Positions 7,619 to 17,674 of a DNA stretch of 27,251 nucleotides are shown here, one piece after another. Every line of letters begins with the position of its first letter. Positions within the stretch are counted from its first letter, which is position 1. The position numbers were made by a program, and so were the translations under genes. Source of the stretch: JBFGCM01 sp041581135 (GTDB lineage Bacteria; Actinomycetota; Acidimicrobiia; Spongiisociales; UBA5794); contig JBFGCM010000051.1 in NCBI GenBank assembly GCA_041581135.1, positions 1 to 27,251 of the forward strand, in the 5' to 3' direction. Under the pieces are notes generated by a model that saw nothing but the letters and a program-made list of their open reading frames with translations, did not search any database and was not told where the DNA came from.

Positions 7619-8265
7619 CCAGACTCCTTGTTGTCGACGATGTGCCCCTCTTCAGGGCCGGCCTGGTGGCAGCGCTCACCGAGGCCGGGTTCGACGTGGT
7701 CGGCGAGGCGGACAGCGGCGAGAGCGCCGTTGCCGCCGCAGAGAGTCTCAGTCCTGACCTCGTCCTGCTGGACGTGCTCATGCCGGGGCTGTCGGGCCTC
7801 GAAGTGGTGGAGAAGATCCACGCCGTGGCACCCAACAGCCACATCGTGCTGCTGACCGGGTCCGACTCCGAGGAGGATCTGGTCGTCGGTGTTCGCGCCG
7901 GGGTGCGCGGCTACGTGGTCAAGGACACGCCGTTCCCTGCACTCGTCGATTCCATCAGGCAGGTTGCCGACGGCGGAGCGGCCATCTCGCCGACCATGGC
8001 CGGCAAGCTGTTCGACGTCTGCCGGCAGCTGCTGCGCCATCAGGAACTGGTCCAGTCTCGGAAGCCGGCACTCACAGGACGCGAGATCGAGGTCCTGGGT
8101 CATGTCGCCGACGGGCTCACCAGCAAGCAGATCGGCGACAAGCTGTACATCTCCGAGAACACGGTCAAGAATCACATCCGCAACATCCTCGACAAGCTCG
8201 GCTTGCACTCACGTAACGAAGCCGTCCTGTACGCGGTGCGGGAGAACCTCATCTCCCTGAACTGA
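7615..8265 (+). CDS. NarL/FixJ-type response regulator
   Basis: This 216-residue two-domain regulator has an N-terminal receiver with the acidic pair D8/D9, phospho-acceptor D53 in LLDVLMPG, T81 and K103. The C-terminal LuxR-type HTH starts near residue 150 (LTGREIEVLGHVADGLTSKQ) and carries the recognition helix segment SENTVKNHIRNIL. All receiver key residues are present, so it should be phosphorylated by a histidine kinase, but no kinase gene lies in the window. It overlaps hpf at its start and the HEAT-repeat gene at its end, placing it in one transcript with both. Targets are unknown; the palindrome upstream of hpf is a candidate, which is speculation. Confidence 0.92.
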   Translation: MTRLLVVDDVPLFRAGLVAALTEAGFDVVGEADSGESAVAAAESLSPDLVLLDVLMPGLSGLEVVEKIHAVAPNSHIVLLTGSDSEEDLVVGVRAGVRGYVVKDTPFPALVDSIRQVADGGAAISPTMAGKLFDVCRQLLRHQELVQSRKPALTGREIEVLGHVADGLTSKQIGDKLYISENTVKNHIRNILDKLGLHSRNEAVLYAVRENLISLN

Positions 8266-10187
8266 TGGACCGGTCCCGCACCTTCGGTCGGGAGGAATCG
8301 CGATCAGGGCGTGTACTCAGCGCATTCGGCTCCGCCTTCAACGCCTACGCCCTGTATCCGAACCCCACCCAACAGCTGGCGTTCCGACGAGCGCTCGAGA
8401 CCTTGGTGGAGCTCGGCGAACACGGCAAGATCACGTTCGAGATCGGCACCGGTGGCTTCACCCATGCCGGCGAGGAGCTCGACATCGCCAACGACGGTAC
8501 GGAGCGGCTCGCCAAGCGACTGTTCATTCACGAAGTCGAAGCCTTGCGGTTGGCACGTCCTCCCTCTTCAGACGACCTCGTCGAGTTCTTCACCATTCTC
8601 GGCATGGACGACAACGAGGTACGCCAACGTGGCGGGATCCTCTCGATGCTCCTCGAAGCCGATGTCCGATCTGTGGCCACCCGTCAGCGCGGTCTGCTCG
8701 ACGACTTCGACGAAGACGAGGACGAGCCACGAGAGACAGCGAATGATGAGTTCGGTCACGCCAAGGTCATGGAGAACGATTCCCGTCACCTCGCCGAAAC
8801 CCTCATCGAGAGCGCCACCACTCCGGAGGAGATCAGCGAGGAGTACGTCATCCGGTATCAGACCGCTACCGAGCTCCTGGGGGCCGATGACCTCGACGAG
8901 AAGGAGGCCATGGTCAAGGGCTTCGTCGACGCCTTCTTCTTCCTCGACGAGGAGGCGCAAGTGGAGATTCTCGAGGAGCTACTGCAAGAGCGCGACGACC
9001 CCGCCAACACCATGCTGCTGGACCAGTTCAGTGGCCATGATCTGGCCGAGATCGCGCCCAAGCTGCCCCCGGCGGCCTTCGCCATGCTCCTGGATTACGC
9101 CCGGGTGGCTACCGACACCGTCGACTCCCGTCCCGAAGAGCTGCTGCCGATGCTGCAGTCCGCCGACGACGTGAAGGAGGCGAGAGTCGTTGTCGAGCAG
9201 CGGGTAGAGGCCCTGCTCAGCGCCACGCATGGCCATGGCCCGTCGTCGGAAGCGTTCGTGAACCTCCGCGCCGAGTTCGCGTCGCGCCCGTCGGACCTCG
9301 ACGTGAGTACGAAGGTGCTGCGATCGCTGTTCGCCGTGGAGGACCGTCACCACCGCTTCCTGCGGGTGGCGCGCATCTGGGCCGGGCGAGTGGCCCGAGC
9401 CCTGCGAGAGTCGGATTTCGAGGCCGGTAGTCAGCTACTGCAAGCCGCCCTGACCGATCCGCCGTACTCCCCCGACCGCCAACCGCAGGTCGATGAAGCC
9501 CTCGACAAGATTCTCACCCCGGATCTGCTCAGTGGTCTCGTGGATGCCGTCGGCGCAGGGGCGGCGACTGATACCGTGGCGGCGGTGCTCGATGCCTTCG
9601 GAGCGTTGCTCGTACCGCGCTTGGTCGAACAGCTCGCCAACGAGGAGAACGCAGCGGCGCGGCGCACGCTCATCGACATGCTCGCCGCGACCGCACGCAC
9701 CCGGCCACAGCTCATCATCGATCACCTCGACGACCCGCGGTGGTTCGTCGTGCGGAACCTCGCAATCTGCCTGGGCAAGACGGGCCGGCCCCAGACGGTG
9801 GCCGCACTGCGCGGTCTGCTGAACCACAACGACCACCGGGTTCGGATCGAGTCCATCCGAGCCCTCGTCCCGCTCCTGGGTCGGGCATCGGCCGAGATGC
9901 TCGCCGGCGCCCTCACCGACCGTCATGAGCGAGTCCGCCAGACCGCCATCGGCCTGCTCAAGACGAGCACCTACGACGGCGTCGGCGAAGCGCTGATCGC
10001 CGCGGCCAACAACGATTCCGTGCCCGCAGAGGAGCGGGTACAGGTCATCGAGATGCTCGGGGAGCGCGGTGGCAGCTCAGCTCGTGCCGCATTGGGATCG
10101 CTGGCGAAGAAGAAGTTCGTCGTTGCGGGCTCGGCGCGTTCGGTTCGGGACGCGGCACGCCTCGCGCTCGAGAAAGGACCGGCCTGA
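8265..10187 (+). CDS. HEAT-repeat protein with an N-terminal module shared with the next gene
   Basis: This 640-residue soluble protein has no signal peptide or TM segment. The first ~130 residues include YALYPNPTQQLAF, then a G-x-I-x-F-E-I strand pattern and a PPSSDDLVEFF helix. This resembles the N-terminal domain of the adjacent HD-GYP protein (LYPQGHPQTQAA..., PVSGPDVFDLGSF). A strongly acidic linker follows near 145-160. The C-terminal ~200 residues hold HEAT-like helical repeats with D-D-x-R-W-x-V-R-x-x-A and D-H-R-V-R-x-E-A/S-I-R-A-L patterns, a protein-protein interaction scaffold. The ATG overlaps the regulator stop (TGATG) and its own stop overlaps the HD-GYP start, so the three should be made together. 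A scaffolding role in signalling is inferred; no catalytic motif is visible. Confidence 0.8.
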   Translation: MDRSRTFGREESRSGRVLSAFGSAFNAYALYPNPTQQLAFRRALETLVELGEHGKITFEIGTGGFTHAGEELDIANDGTERLAKRLFIHEVEALRLARPPSSDDLVEFFTILGMDDNEVRQRGGILSMLLEADVRSVATRQRGLLDDFDEDEDEPRETANDEFGHAKVMENDSRHLAETLIESATTPEEISEEYVIRYQTATELLGADDLDEKEAMVKGFVDAFFFLDEEAQVEILEELLQERDDPANTMLLDQFSGHDLAEIAPKLPPAAFAMLLDYARVATDTVDSRPEELLPMLQSADDVKEARVVVEQRVEALLSATHGHGPSSEAFVNLRAEFASRPSDLDVSTKVLRSLFAVEDRHHRFLRVARIWAGRVARALRESDFEAGSQLLQAALTDPPYSPDRQPQVDEALDKILTPDLLSGLVDAVGAGAATDTVAAVLDAFGALLVPRLVEQLANEENAAARRTLIDMLAATARTRPQLIIDHLDDPRWFVVRNLAICLGKTGRPQTVAALRGLLNHNDHRVRIESIRALVPLLGRASAEMLAGALTDRHERVRQTAIGLLKTSTYDGVGEALIAAANNDSVPAEERVQVIEMLGERGGSSARAALGSLAKKKFVVAGSARSVRDAARLALEKGPA

Positions 10188-11518
10188 TGGAATTCGAGGT
10201 GAGGCAGTTCCTCAAGGCGTTGCGCCGTGTCACCAAGCAGGTGGAGCTCTACCCGCAGGGCCATCCGCAAACCCAGGCGGCCATCACCATCGCCGAGGAC
10301 GCGGCTGAGGAACTCACCGGGCCGGCAGGAGAGGTCGTCATCACGTTGTACGAGGATGCGTTCTACCTGAACCGAGCGCTTTTGCCACACACGTCGCTCG
10401 AATACCACAGCCTGTTCCTCCAGATGCAAGAGCGTGGCGTGGAGTCGTTGACGCTTCTCAGCCCGGTATCGGGGCCCGACGTGTTCGATCTGGGTTCCTT
10501 CGTGGCCGGCATGTCCGATGATCTGCCCGCCGACGGCACGATCCGGCTCAACGAGCGTGCCCTGGCCACCGCAGATCTCGAGATCTCCAACCTCATGAAG
10601 CTCCGCTCGTCCTACTCGGGCGCAGTGGACGCGCTGCGCTCCGTGGCGTCAGCCATGTCGGGCGACGGCGGATTCGAGCTGAACGGTGTCGCCAAGGCGG
10701 TCGAGAACCTCCTCGAGTACAGCCTGACCAACTCCGGCGCCGCCCTGCTCCTCTCGACGGTGAAGAGCCACGATGAATACACCTTCTTCCACAGCGTCAA
10801 CACCTGCATCATGGCGCTGGCGATGGGACGCCTCATCGGGCTCGACCGTATCGAGCTGCTGCCCATCGGCGTGGGGTCGCTGTTGCACGACATCGGCAAG
10901 GTCGCTGTCTCGGCGTCGGTCCTGCAGCATCCCGGGCGCCTCGACCCCGAGCAGTGGGCCGAGGTCAAGCTGCACCCACAGGAGGGCGCCCAAGCCATTC
11001 TCGCCGCAGCAGGCCCCGGCCACGAGATCGCCGCCGCCATCGCCTTCGAGCACCACTCCCGCTTCGACGGGAAGGGCTACCCGGCCATCTTCGGTGGGGA
11101 ACGTCCCCACCCGTTCAGCCGGCTGGTCTCGGTGGCCGATACGTACGACGCGGTCACCACCCGGCGTTCGTACCGTCGGGCAGAGACACCCAACCGGGCC
11201 CTCAACGTGCTGCTCAACGGCGCCGGCAAGGCATACGACCCCGACATGGTGCGCGCCTTCATCAAGATGATGGGTGTCTATCCCCCGGGTTCGCTGCTGC
11301 AGCTCCACACCGGGGAGGTGGTGATGGTCACTCATCACGAGGAACTGGCCGGTGAGCTGCAAGGGGTCGTGGTCAAGGGGCGCGACGGGCGGCTCGTGTC
11401 CGAGCCCGAGCCGTTCCCGTTCGTCCCGGAGGACATCGTGGACCAGCTCCTGCCCGATCGAGCCGGTGTGGATCCGGCGTCCCTCTTGGAACGGGTGGCC
11501 GACTTCGTCACACTGTGA
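10187..11518 (+). CDS. HD-GYP domain phosphohydrolase-like protein
   Basis: This 443-residue cytoplasmic protein has an N-terminal module (1-130) related to the start of the preceding HEAT-repeat protein. Next comes an HD-GYP domain with H202 (FHSVN), the HD pair H234-D235 (LLHDIGK), H263 (LHPQEG), E288-H289-H290 (FEHHSRFDGKGYP) and D318 (VADTYDA). The full ligand set and the GYP signature are present, so it may cleave cyclic di-GMP or another cyclic dinucleotide; some members are inactive or have other substrates. A ~75-residue tail follows, possibly beta-rich. No receiver or membrane segment is fused, so input may come through the co-encoded regulator or HEAT partner. It is separated from secA by 82 bp containing a hairpin. 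Confidence 0.88.
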   Translation: MEFEVRQFLKALRRVTKQVELYPQGHPQTQAAITIAEDAAEELTGPAGEVVITLYEDAFYLNRALLPHTSLEYHSLFLQMQERGVESLTLLSPVSGPDVFDLGSFVAGMSDDLPADGTIRLNERALATADLEISNLMKLRSSYSGAVDALRSVASAMSGDGGFELNGVAKAVENLLEYSLTNSGAALLLSTVKSHDEYTFFHSVNTCIMALAMGRLIGLDRIELLPIGVGSLLHDIGKVAVSASVLQHPGRLDPEQWAEVKLHPQEGAQAILAAAGPGHEIAAAIAFEHHSRFDGKGYPAIFGGERPHPFSRLVSVADTYDAVTTRRSYRRAETPNRALNVLLNGAGKAYDPDMVRAFIKMMGVYPPGSLLQLHTGEVVMVTHHEELAGELQGVVVKGRDGRLVSEPEPFPFVPEDIVDQLLPDRAGVDPASLLERVADFVTL

Positions 11519-11532
11519 GAACCGCCACCGTC

Positions 11533-11548
11533 CGGGCGAGTGCGCCCG
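11533..11548. terminator. Short GC hairpin between HD-GYP gene and secA
   Basis: The arms CGGGCG (11533-11538) and CGCCCG (11543-11548) pair perfectly around an AGTG loop. The hairpin begins 14 nt after the HD-GYP stop. Only a weak T stretch follows, so it may be a terminator or an attenuating hairpin. Flanking ACCGTC (11527-11532) and GACGGT (11557-11562) could extend it as an outer stem. Confidence 0.35.
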
Positions 11549-11570
11549 ATTCCTACGACGGTGCACCACC

Positions 11571-11576
11571 TAGTAT
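11571..11576 (+). promoter_or_regulatory. -10-like box upstream of secA
   Basis: TAGTAT fits the actinobacterial TANNNT -10 pattern and sits about 25 nt before the secA ATG, leaving room for a short leader with the GAGGT ribosome site. No clear -35 is seen. It would give secA its own promoter separate from the hpf-HD-GYP genes. Confidence 0.35.
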
Positions 11577-11600
11577 GTCGCCAGACACGAGGTACACCTG

Positions 11601-14234
<2,634 letters not shown>

Positions 14235-14284
14235 GTCTCGGGCCAGGCGTACGAGTTAGCCCGCGTCGCGCCGGCGGGACCATG

Positions 14285-14396
14285 CCTCCCCTCCGGGGGC
14301 CGTTCGAGCCACGGAGGCTCGCTCGGGCTGCCGGCAGCATCGGATGGGTTCACCATGGTCGAGTTCGGCTCATTCTTCGCCGAACGTGACGACGGG
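14285..14396 (+). repeat. Two-hairpin dispersed repeat, copy 1 (downstream of secA)
   Basis: The core is 14305-14385. Hairpin A is CGAGCC-ACGGA-GGCTCG (14305-14321). Hairpin B has arms GTTCGGC (14363-14369) and GCCGAAC (14379-14385) around a 9-nt loop. The two are 41 nt apart. The same two hairpins, 42 nt apart, recur in reverse complement at 24344-24425 downstream of ssrA. The sequence before hairpin A (CCTCCGG then CCGTTCGAG) is also shared. The stems are conserved while the hairpin B loops differ, which suggests selection for structure. In both copies A precedes B in the direction of the upstream gene's transcription. Confidence 0.7.
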
Positions 14397-14664
14397 CCGG
14401 TCTCGTAGCGGGGGCTGCAAACCCAGGGCGGAGTTCGGACCTCCTTGGCGCCTTCGTGCTCGCCAGGAACCCGAGGTCCTCGTCCGGTCTGGCATCTGGC
14501 ATCTGGCTCAAACGCGGCGCGAGTCCGGTTCGCCTCTGGAGCGGTACGCCACGTGCGGACTCCGAAGACCTCACGTTGCGCCCGGAGTGGAATCGCCACG
14601 GAGCGCTCGTCTGGCGGGTCGCAGCGCACCGCGTCGACAGGCCTGAGCTGTTTCCCCACCCATC
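14397..14664. other. Rest of secA-prfB intergenic region, no gene seen
   Basis: The secA-prfB gap is 443 bp. Beyond the repeat element, this stretch shows no plausible conserved protein and no tRNA cloverleaf. It contains a short tandem TCTGGCA repeat (two and a half copies, 14488-14506) and a perfect 7-bp inverted repeat GAGTCCG/CGGACTC (14521-14527 and 14556-14562) with a 28-nt loop. An open frame running through it to 14749 is the prfB first frame continuing upstream of the real start. Confidence 0.5.
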
Positions 14665-14670
14665 TAACAT
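14665..14670 (+). promoter_or_regulatory. -10 box of a probable leaderless prfB transcript
   Basis: TAACAT (TANNNT) ends 7 nt before the prfB ATG, so transcription would begin at or next to the start codon. No Shine-Dalgarno sequence precedes this ATG. Leaderless mRNAs are common in actinobacteria; the assignment here is inference. Confidence 0.45.
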
Positions 14671-14677
14671 CACGCTC

Positions 14678-15785
14678 ATGATCGAAGACCCCAGAGCCCT
14701 CCTGGAATCCCTGCGCGCCCGTTTGGCCGATGCCCGGAGGTTCCTTTGACGTCGAAGGCAAGGCAGCCGAACTGGAGGCGCTGAAGGAGGCGGCGTCATC
14801 GCCGGATCTCTGGGACGATCAAGAGCGAGCGCTCGAGGTGACGCGGAAGCTCGCCCGGTACGAACGGGTGATCGCGCATGTCGACGGTCTGGCCGCCGAG
14901 CTCGACGACGCCGAGGTGTTGCTCGAGCTGGCGGTCGAGGAGGACGACGCGGGGTCGGTGAAAGAGGTCGCCGCCGAGCTGGCCGGGACCGAGCAGACGC
15001 TCGCCGAGTTGGAGCGCGAGTCGCTGTTCTTCGGTGAGTACGACGACCGGACGGCGATCTTCTCGGTTCACGCCGGCGCCGGTGGCGTGGACGCTCAGGA
15101 CTGGGCGGAGATGATGCTGCGGATGTATCTCCGCTACTTCGAGAATCGCGGGTTCAAGGTGGAGATCGACGAGGTGTCCCCGGGTGAGGAGGCCGGCATC
15201 AAGTCGGCGACCGTCACGGTGCAGGGCGAGCATGCGTATGGCGTGCTCGAGGGCGAGCGGGGCGTGCACCGCCTGGTGCGGATCAGCCCCTTCGATGCGG
15301 CGGCACGGCGCCACACGTCGTTCGCCGCCGTCGATGTGGTGCCCGAGGTGGAGGTCGCCGAGGTCGAGATCAACACGGACGACCTTCGGATCGAGACATT
15401 CCGCTCCCAGGGCGCAGGAGGTCAGCACGTCAACGTGACGGACTCGGCCGTGCGCATCACGCACCTCCCCACCGGCGTGGTGGTGAGCTGCCAGGCGGAA
15501 CGCTCCCAGATCCAGAACCGGGCTCGTGCCATGGCCATCCTGGCCGCCCGACTGGCCGAGCTGGCCCGCCAGCAGCAGATGGACGAGATCGACGAGATCC
15601 GCGGCGACCAGACCTCCGCCTCGTGGGGTCAGCAGCTCCGCTCCTACGTGCTGCAGCCCTATCAGATGGTCAAGGACCTGCGCACGGGTCTGGAGGTCGG
15701 GAACGTCGACGGAGTGCTGGACGGCAACCTCGATCCGTTCGTGGATGCGTACCTCCACTGGCGCCGCACCAACGCGGCACATTGA
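14678..15785 (+). CDS. prfB: Peptide chain release factor 2, with programmed +1 frameshift
   Basis: RF2 recognises UGA and UAA stop codons and releases the peptide from the ribosome. The gene is read in two frames. The first 23 codons (14678-14746, MIEDPRALLESLRARLADA then RRFL) end at an in-frame TGA (14747-14749); skipping T14747 continues in the +1 frame with GAC (14748-14750) to 15785, giving 368 residues. The stop-recognition motif SPF is at 203-205 and the catalytic GGQ at 247-249 (SQGAGGQHVNV). The length is normal for RF2. Without the frameshift the main frame would lack the first residues, so the split is real regulation and not damage. It lies between secA and ftsE as in many bacteria. 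Confidence 0.96.
14736..14750 (+). promoter_or_regulatory. prfB autoregulatory +1 frameshift site
   Basis: An internal Shine-Dalgarno-like GGAGG (14736-14740) is followed after three bases by CTT TGA C (14744-14750). This is the same spacing and slip codon as the classic RF2 site (AGGGGG, three bases, CTTTGAC). When RF2 is scarce, the ribosome pauses at TGA and slips +1, restoring RF2 synthesis. Confidence 0.95.
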
Positions 15786-15898
15786 GGACAAGATCCCGCT
15801 CGTAGATACCAACTGCGAACAGGCCACGGGTAGTCGGCGCTGTTCCGAGGTACTGGTAGGCTGCGGCGGTTGCCAGCGGAGTGGGGCCAACGAACTGA

Positions 15899-15924
15899 GG
15901 GGGTGCGGACCACTGCGCACTCCC
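15899..15924. other. Hairpin upstream of ftsE
   Basis: A 9-bp stem (15899-15907 with 15916-15924, one G-T pair) encloses an 8-nt loop, 22 nt before the ftsE ATG in the 161-bp prfB-ftsE gap. It could terminate prfB or shape ftsE translation. There is no T-run, and the only ribosome-site-like AAAGG lies between the hairpin and the start at long spacing. Confidence 0.4.
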
Positions 15925-15946
15925 CCCGAAAGGTTTCAACCCGAGC

Positions 15947-16786
15947 ATGATCCGTCTGGAAAACGTCACGAAGGTCTACGACGGCGGCGTGGTGGCCGTC
16001 AAGGACGTGAGCCTCGATGTCCAGAAGGGCGAGTTCGTCTTCCTGGTCGGTCCCTCCGGGTCCGGCAAGTCGACGCTGATCCGTCTCATCATGCGCGAGG
16101 AGCGTCCGACCTCAGGCGAGATCCACGTGGCCGGCAAGCACGCCTCCAAGATGCCGGCGTGGAAGGTGCCCCACCTGCGGCGGTCCATCGGCACCGTCTT
16201 CCAGGATTACAAGCTGCTCCCCAACAAGACCGTCTACGAGAACGTGGCCTTCGCCCTGGAGGTGACCGGACGACCTCGCCAGGTGGTCCGCACCCAGGTG
16301 CCGCAGGTGCTGAAGCTGGTCGGTCTGTCGACGAAGGCCGACCGGTATCCGCGCCAGCTCTCCGGTGGTGAGCAGCAGCGAGTGTCGGTGGCCCGTGCGT
16401 TCGTCAACCGCCCGCTGATCCTGCTGGCGGACGAGCCGACCGGCAACCTCGATCCGGGCACGTCGGTGGGCATCATGCGCATCCTGGATCGCATCAACCG
16501 CACCGGCACCACCGTCGTGATGGCGACGCATGACCATGCCATCGTCGATGCCATGCGGCGCCGAGTCGTGGAGCTGGACCGCGGTCGCGTCACCCGAGAC
16601 CAGAGTCGTGGCGTCTACGAAGGTCGGCGACTGGCACCGGCGCCGCCTGTGCCCGCCGGCGACACGGCCGAGGTGACCGTCTCCGATCGGGAGCCGCCCA
16701 CCGAGGAGATGCCCGAGCGCATCGTTCCGGAGCCCGTCGCGTCCGAACCCGGGAGCGCCGACACCGGCACGGACGGGGGTACGTGA
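15947..16786 (+). CDS. ftsE: Cell division ATP-binding protein FtsE
   Basis: This ABC-type ATPase partners FtsX in the divisome, where the complex transmits ATP hydrolysis across the membrane to activate a peptidoglycan hydrolase. Walker A is GPSGSGKS (35-42), the signature LSGGEQQ (138-144) and Walker B ILLADEP (158-164), with a switch His in MATHDH. The protein has 279 residues against about 229 in most FtsE; the extra ~54 residues at the C-terminus are proline- and acid-rich (about 226-279) and probably disordered. The ribosome site is weak (AAAGG far from the ATG). The stop abuts the ftsX GTG without a gap. Confidence 0.96.
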   Translation: MIRLENVTKVYDGGVVAVKDVSLDVQKGEFVFLVGPSGSGKSTLIRLIMREERPTSGEIHVAGKHASKMPAWKVPHLRRSIGTVFQDYKLLPNKTVYENVAFALEVTGRPRQVVRTQVPQVLKLVGLSTKADRYPRQLSGGEQQRVSVARAFVNRPLILLADEPTGNLDPGTSVGIMRILDRINRTGTTVVMATHDHAIVDAMRRRVVELDRGRVTRDQSRGVYEGRRLAPAPPVPAGDTAEVTVSDREPPTEEMPERIVPEPVASEPGSADTGTDGGT

Positions 16787-17674
16787 GTGCGTCTTCAATA
16801 CGTCCTCGCCGAGGCCTTCCGCAACATCGGCCGCAACCTGCTGGTGGTCATGGGCGCCATCCTCGCCGTGTTCATCGCTCTCGTGCTTGCCCTCAGCACG
16901 CTGGTCTTCGGCAAGATCGTGCAGAACAACACAGATCAGTGGTCGGAGGGTGTACGCATCGTCGCCTTCCTACGCGACGACCTCTCGTTCGAGGACTCGA
17001 ACGCACTGGTCGAGGCGGTGAGGCAATGGGAGACCGTCGAAGACGCGTTCTACTTCTCCAAGGCGGAAGCACTGGAAGAGGCCCGGCGGCTGCTGAAGGA
17101 CCGCCCCGCCGCCATCCGTTTCCTCGAGGAGGATCCTTCGATCGTCCTCCCCTCGGTCCGCATCAAGCCGGTCGAGGCCGGTGAGTACGAGACCATCGAG
17201 GCGGGGCTGCGTAATCAGGTGGGGATCGAACGGGTGACATCGGCGGGGCCGGCGATCGACAACATGGTGGCACTGCGCGACGGTCTGCAGTTCTTCTTCG
17301 TGGTCGCGGTCGTCGTGCTCGGCGTCTCCGCCACGCTCCTCATCGCCAACACCATCCACATGGCGATCTACGCCAGACGTGAAGAGATCGGCATCATGCG
17401 CCTGGTGGGCGCGGGCAACTGGTTCGTGCGCACGCCTTTCATCCTGGAAGGCGTCATCGAGGGGTTGGTCGGTGCCGCGTTGGCGGCCGGCACCGTGATC
17501 GGGCTCCACTGGCTCGGCGTCAATGTGGTGACCGGGCTGCCCGAGTGGATCGACATCGACGTCGGCTCCGGCTTCTTGATCGGTTGGAGCCTCGTCATCC
17601 TCGGTTTCGGTGCCGCTGTCGGACTCATCGGCAGCGGCCTGAGCTTGGCCGTCCACCGGGTACTGAAGACCTGA
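16787..17674 (+). CDS. ftsX: Cell division permease-like protein FtsX
   Basis: This 295-residue membrane partner of FtsE has four TM helices (about 18-41, 167-191, 216-241 and 262-287). An extracytoplasmic loop of about 125 residues lies between TM1 and TM2 and binds the peptidoglycan hydrolase or its activator in other species. The N-terminal AEAFRNIGRN and the MAIYARREEIGIMRLVGA stretch are typical FtsX signatures. The start is GTG immediately after the ftsE stop. The stop overlaps the M23 peptidase ATG (TGATG), so the three proteins are translationally coupled, in keeping with a physical complex. Confidence 0.95.
   Translation: MRLQYVLAEAFRNIGRNLLVVMGAILAVFIALVLALSTLVFGKIVQNNTDQWSEGVRIVAFLRDDLSFEDSNALVEAVRQWETVEDAFYFSKAEALEEARRLLKDRPAAIRFLEEDPSIVLPSVRIKPVEAGEYETIEAGLRNQVGIERVTSAGPAIDNMVALRDGLQFFFVVAVVVLGVSATLLIANTIHMAIYARREEIGIMRLVGAGNWFVRTPFILEGVIEGLVGAALAAGTVIGLHWLGVNVVTGLPEWIDIDVGSGFLIGWSLVILGFGAAVGLIGSGLSLAVHRVLKT

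Noticed and set aside
14235..14677. Possible tRNA or extra gene in the secA-prfB gap because of TTCGAG-like T-loop sequences
   Set aside because: The TTCGAG motifs belong to the dispersed repeat; no cloverleaf can be drawn around them, and the open frames have no start context or similarity.
14730..15785. prfB as a simple gene starting in its main frame near 14730
   Set aside because: The GGAGG-CTTTGAC site and the 23-codon first frame show that the protein begins at 14678 with a +1 shift; the GGAGG there is the internal frameshift stimulator.
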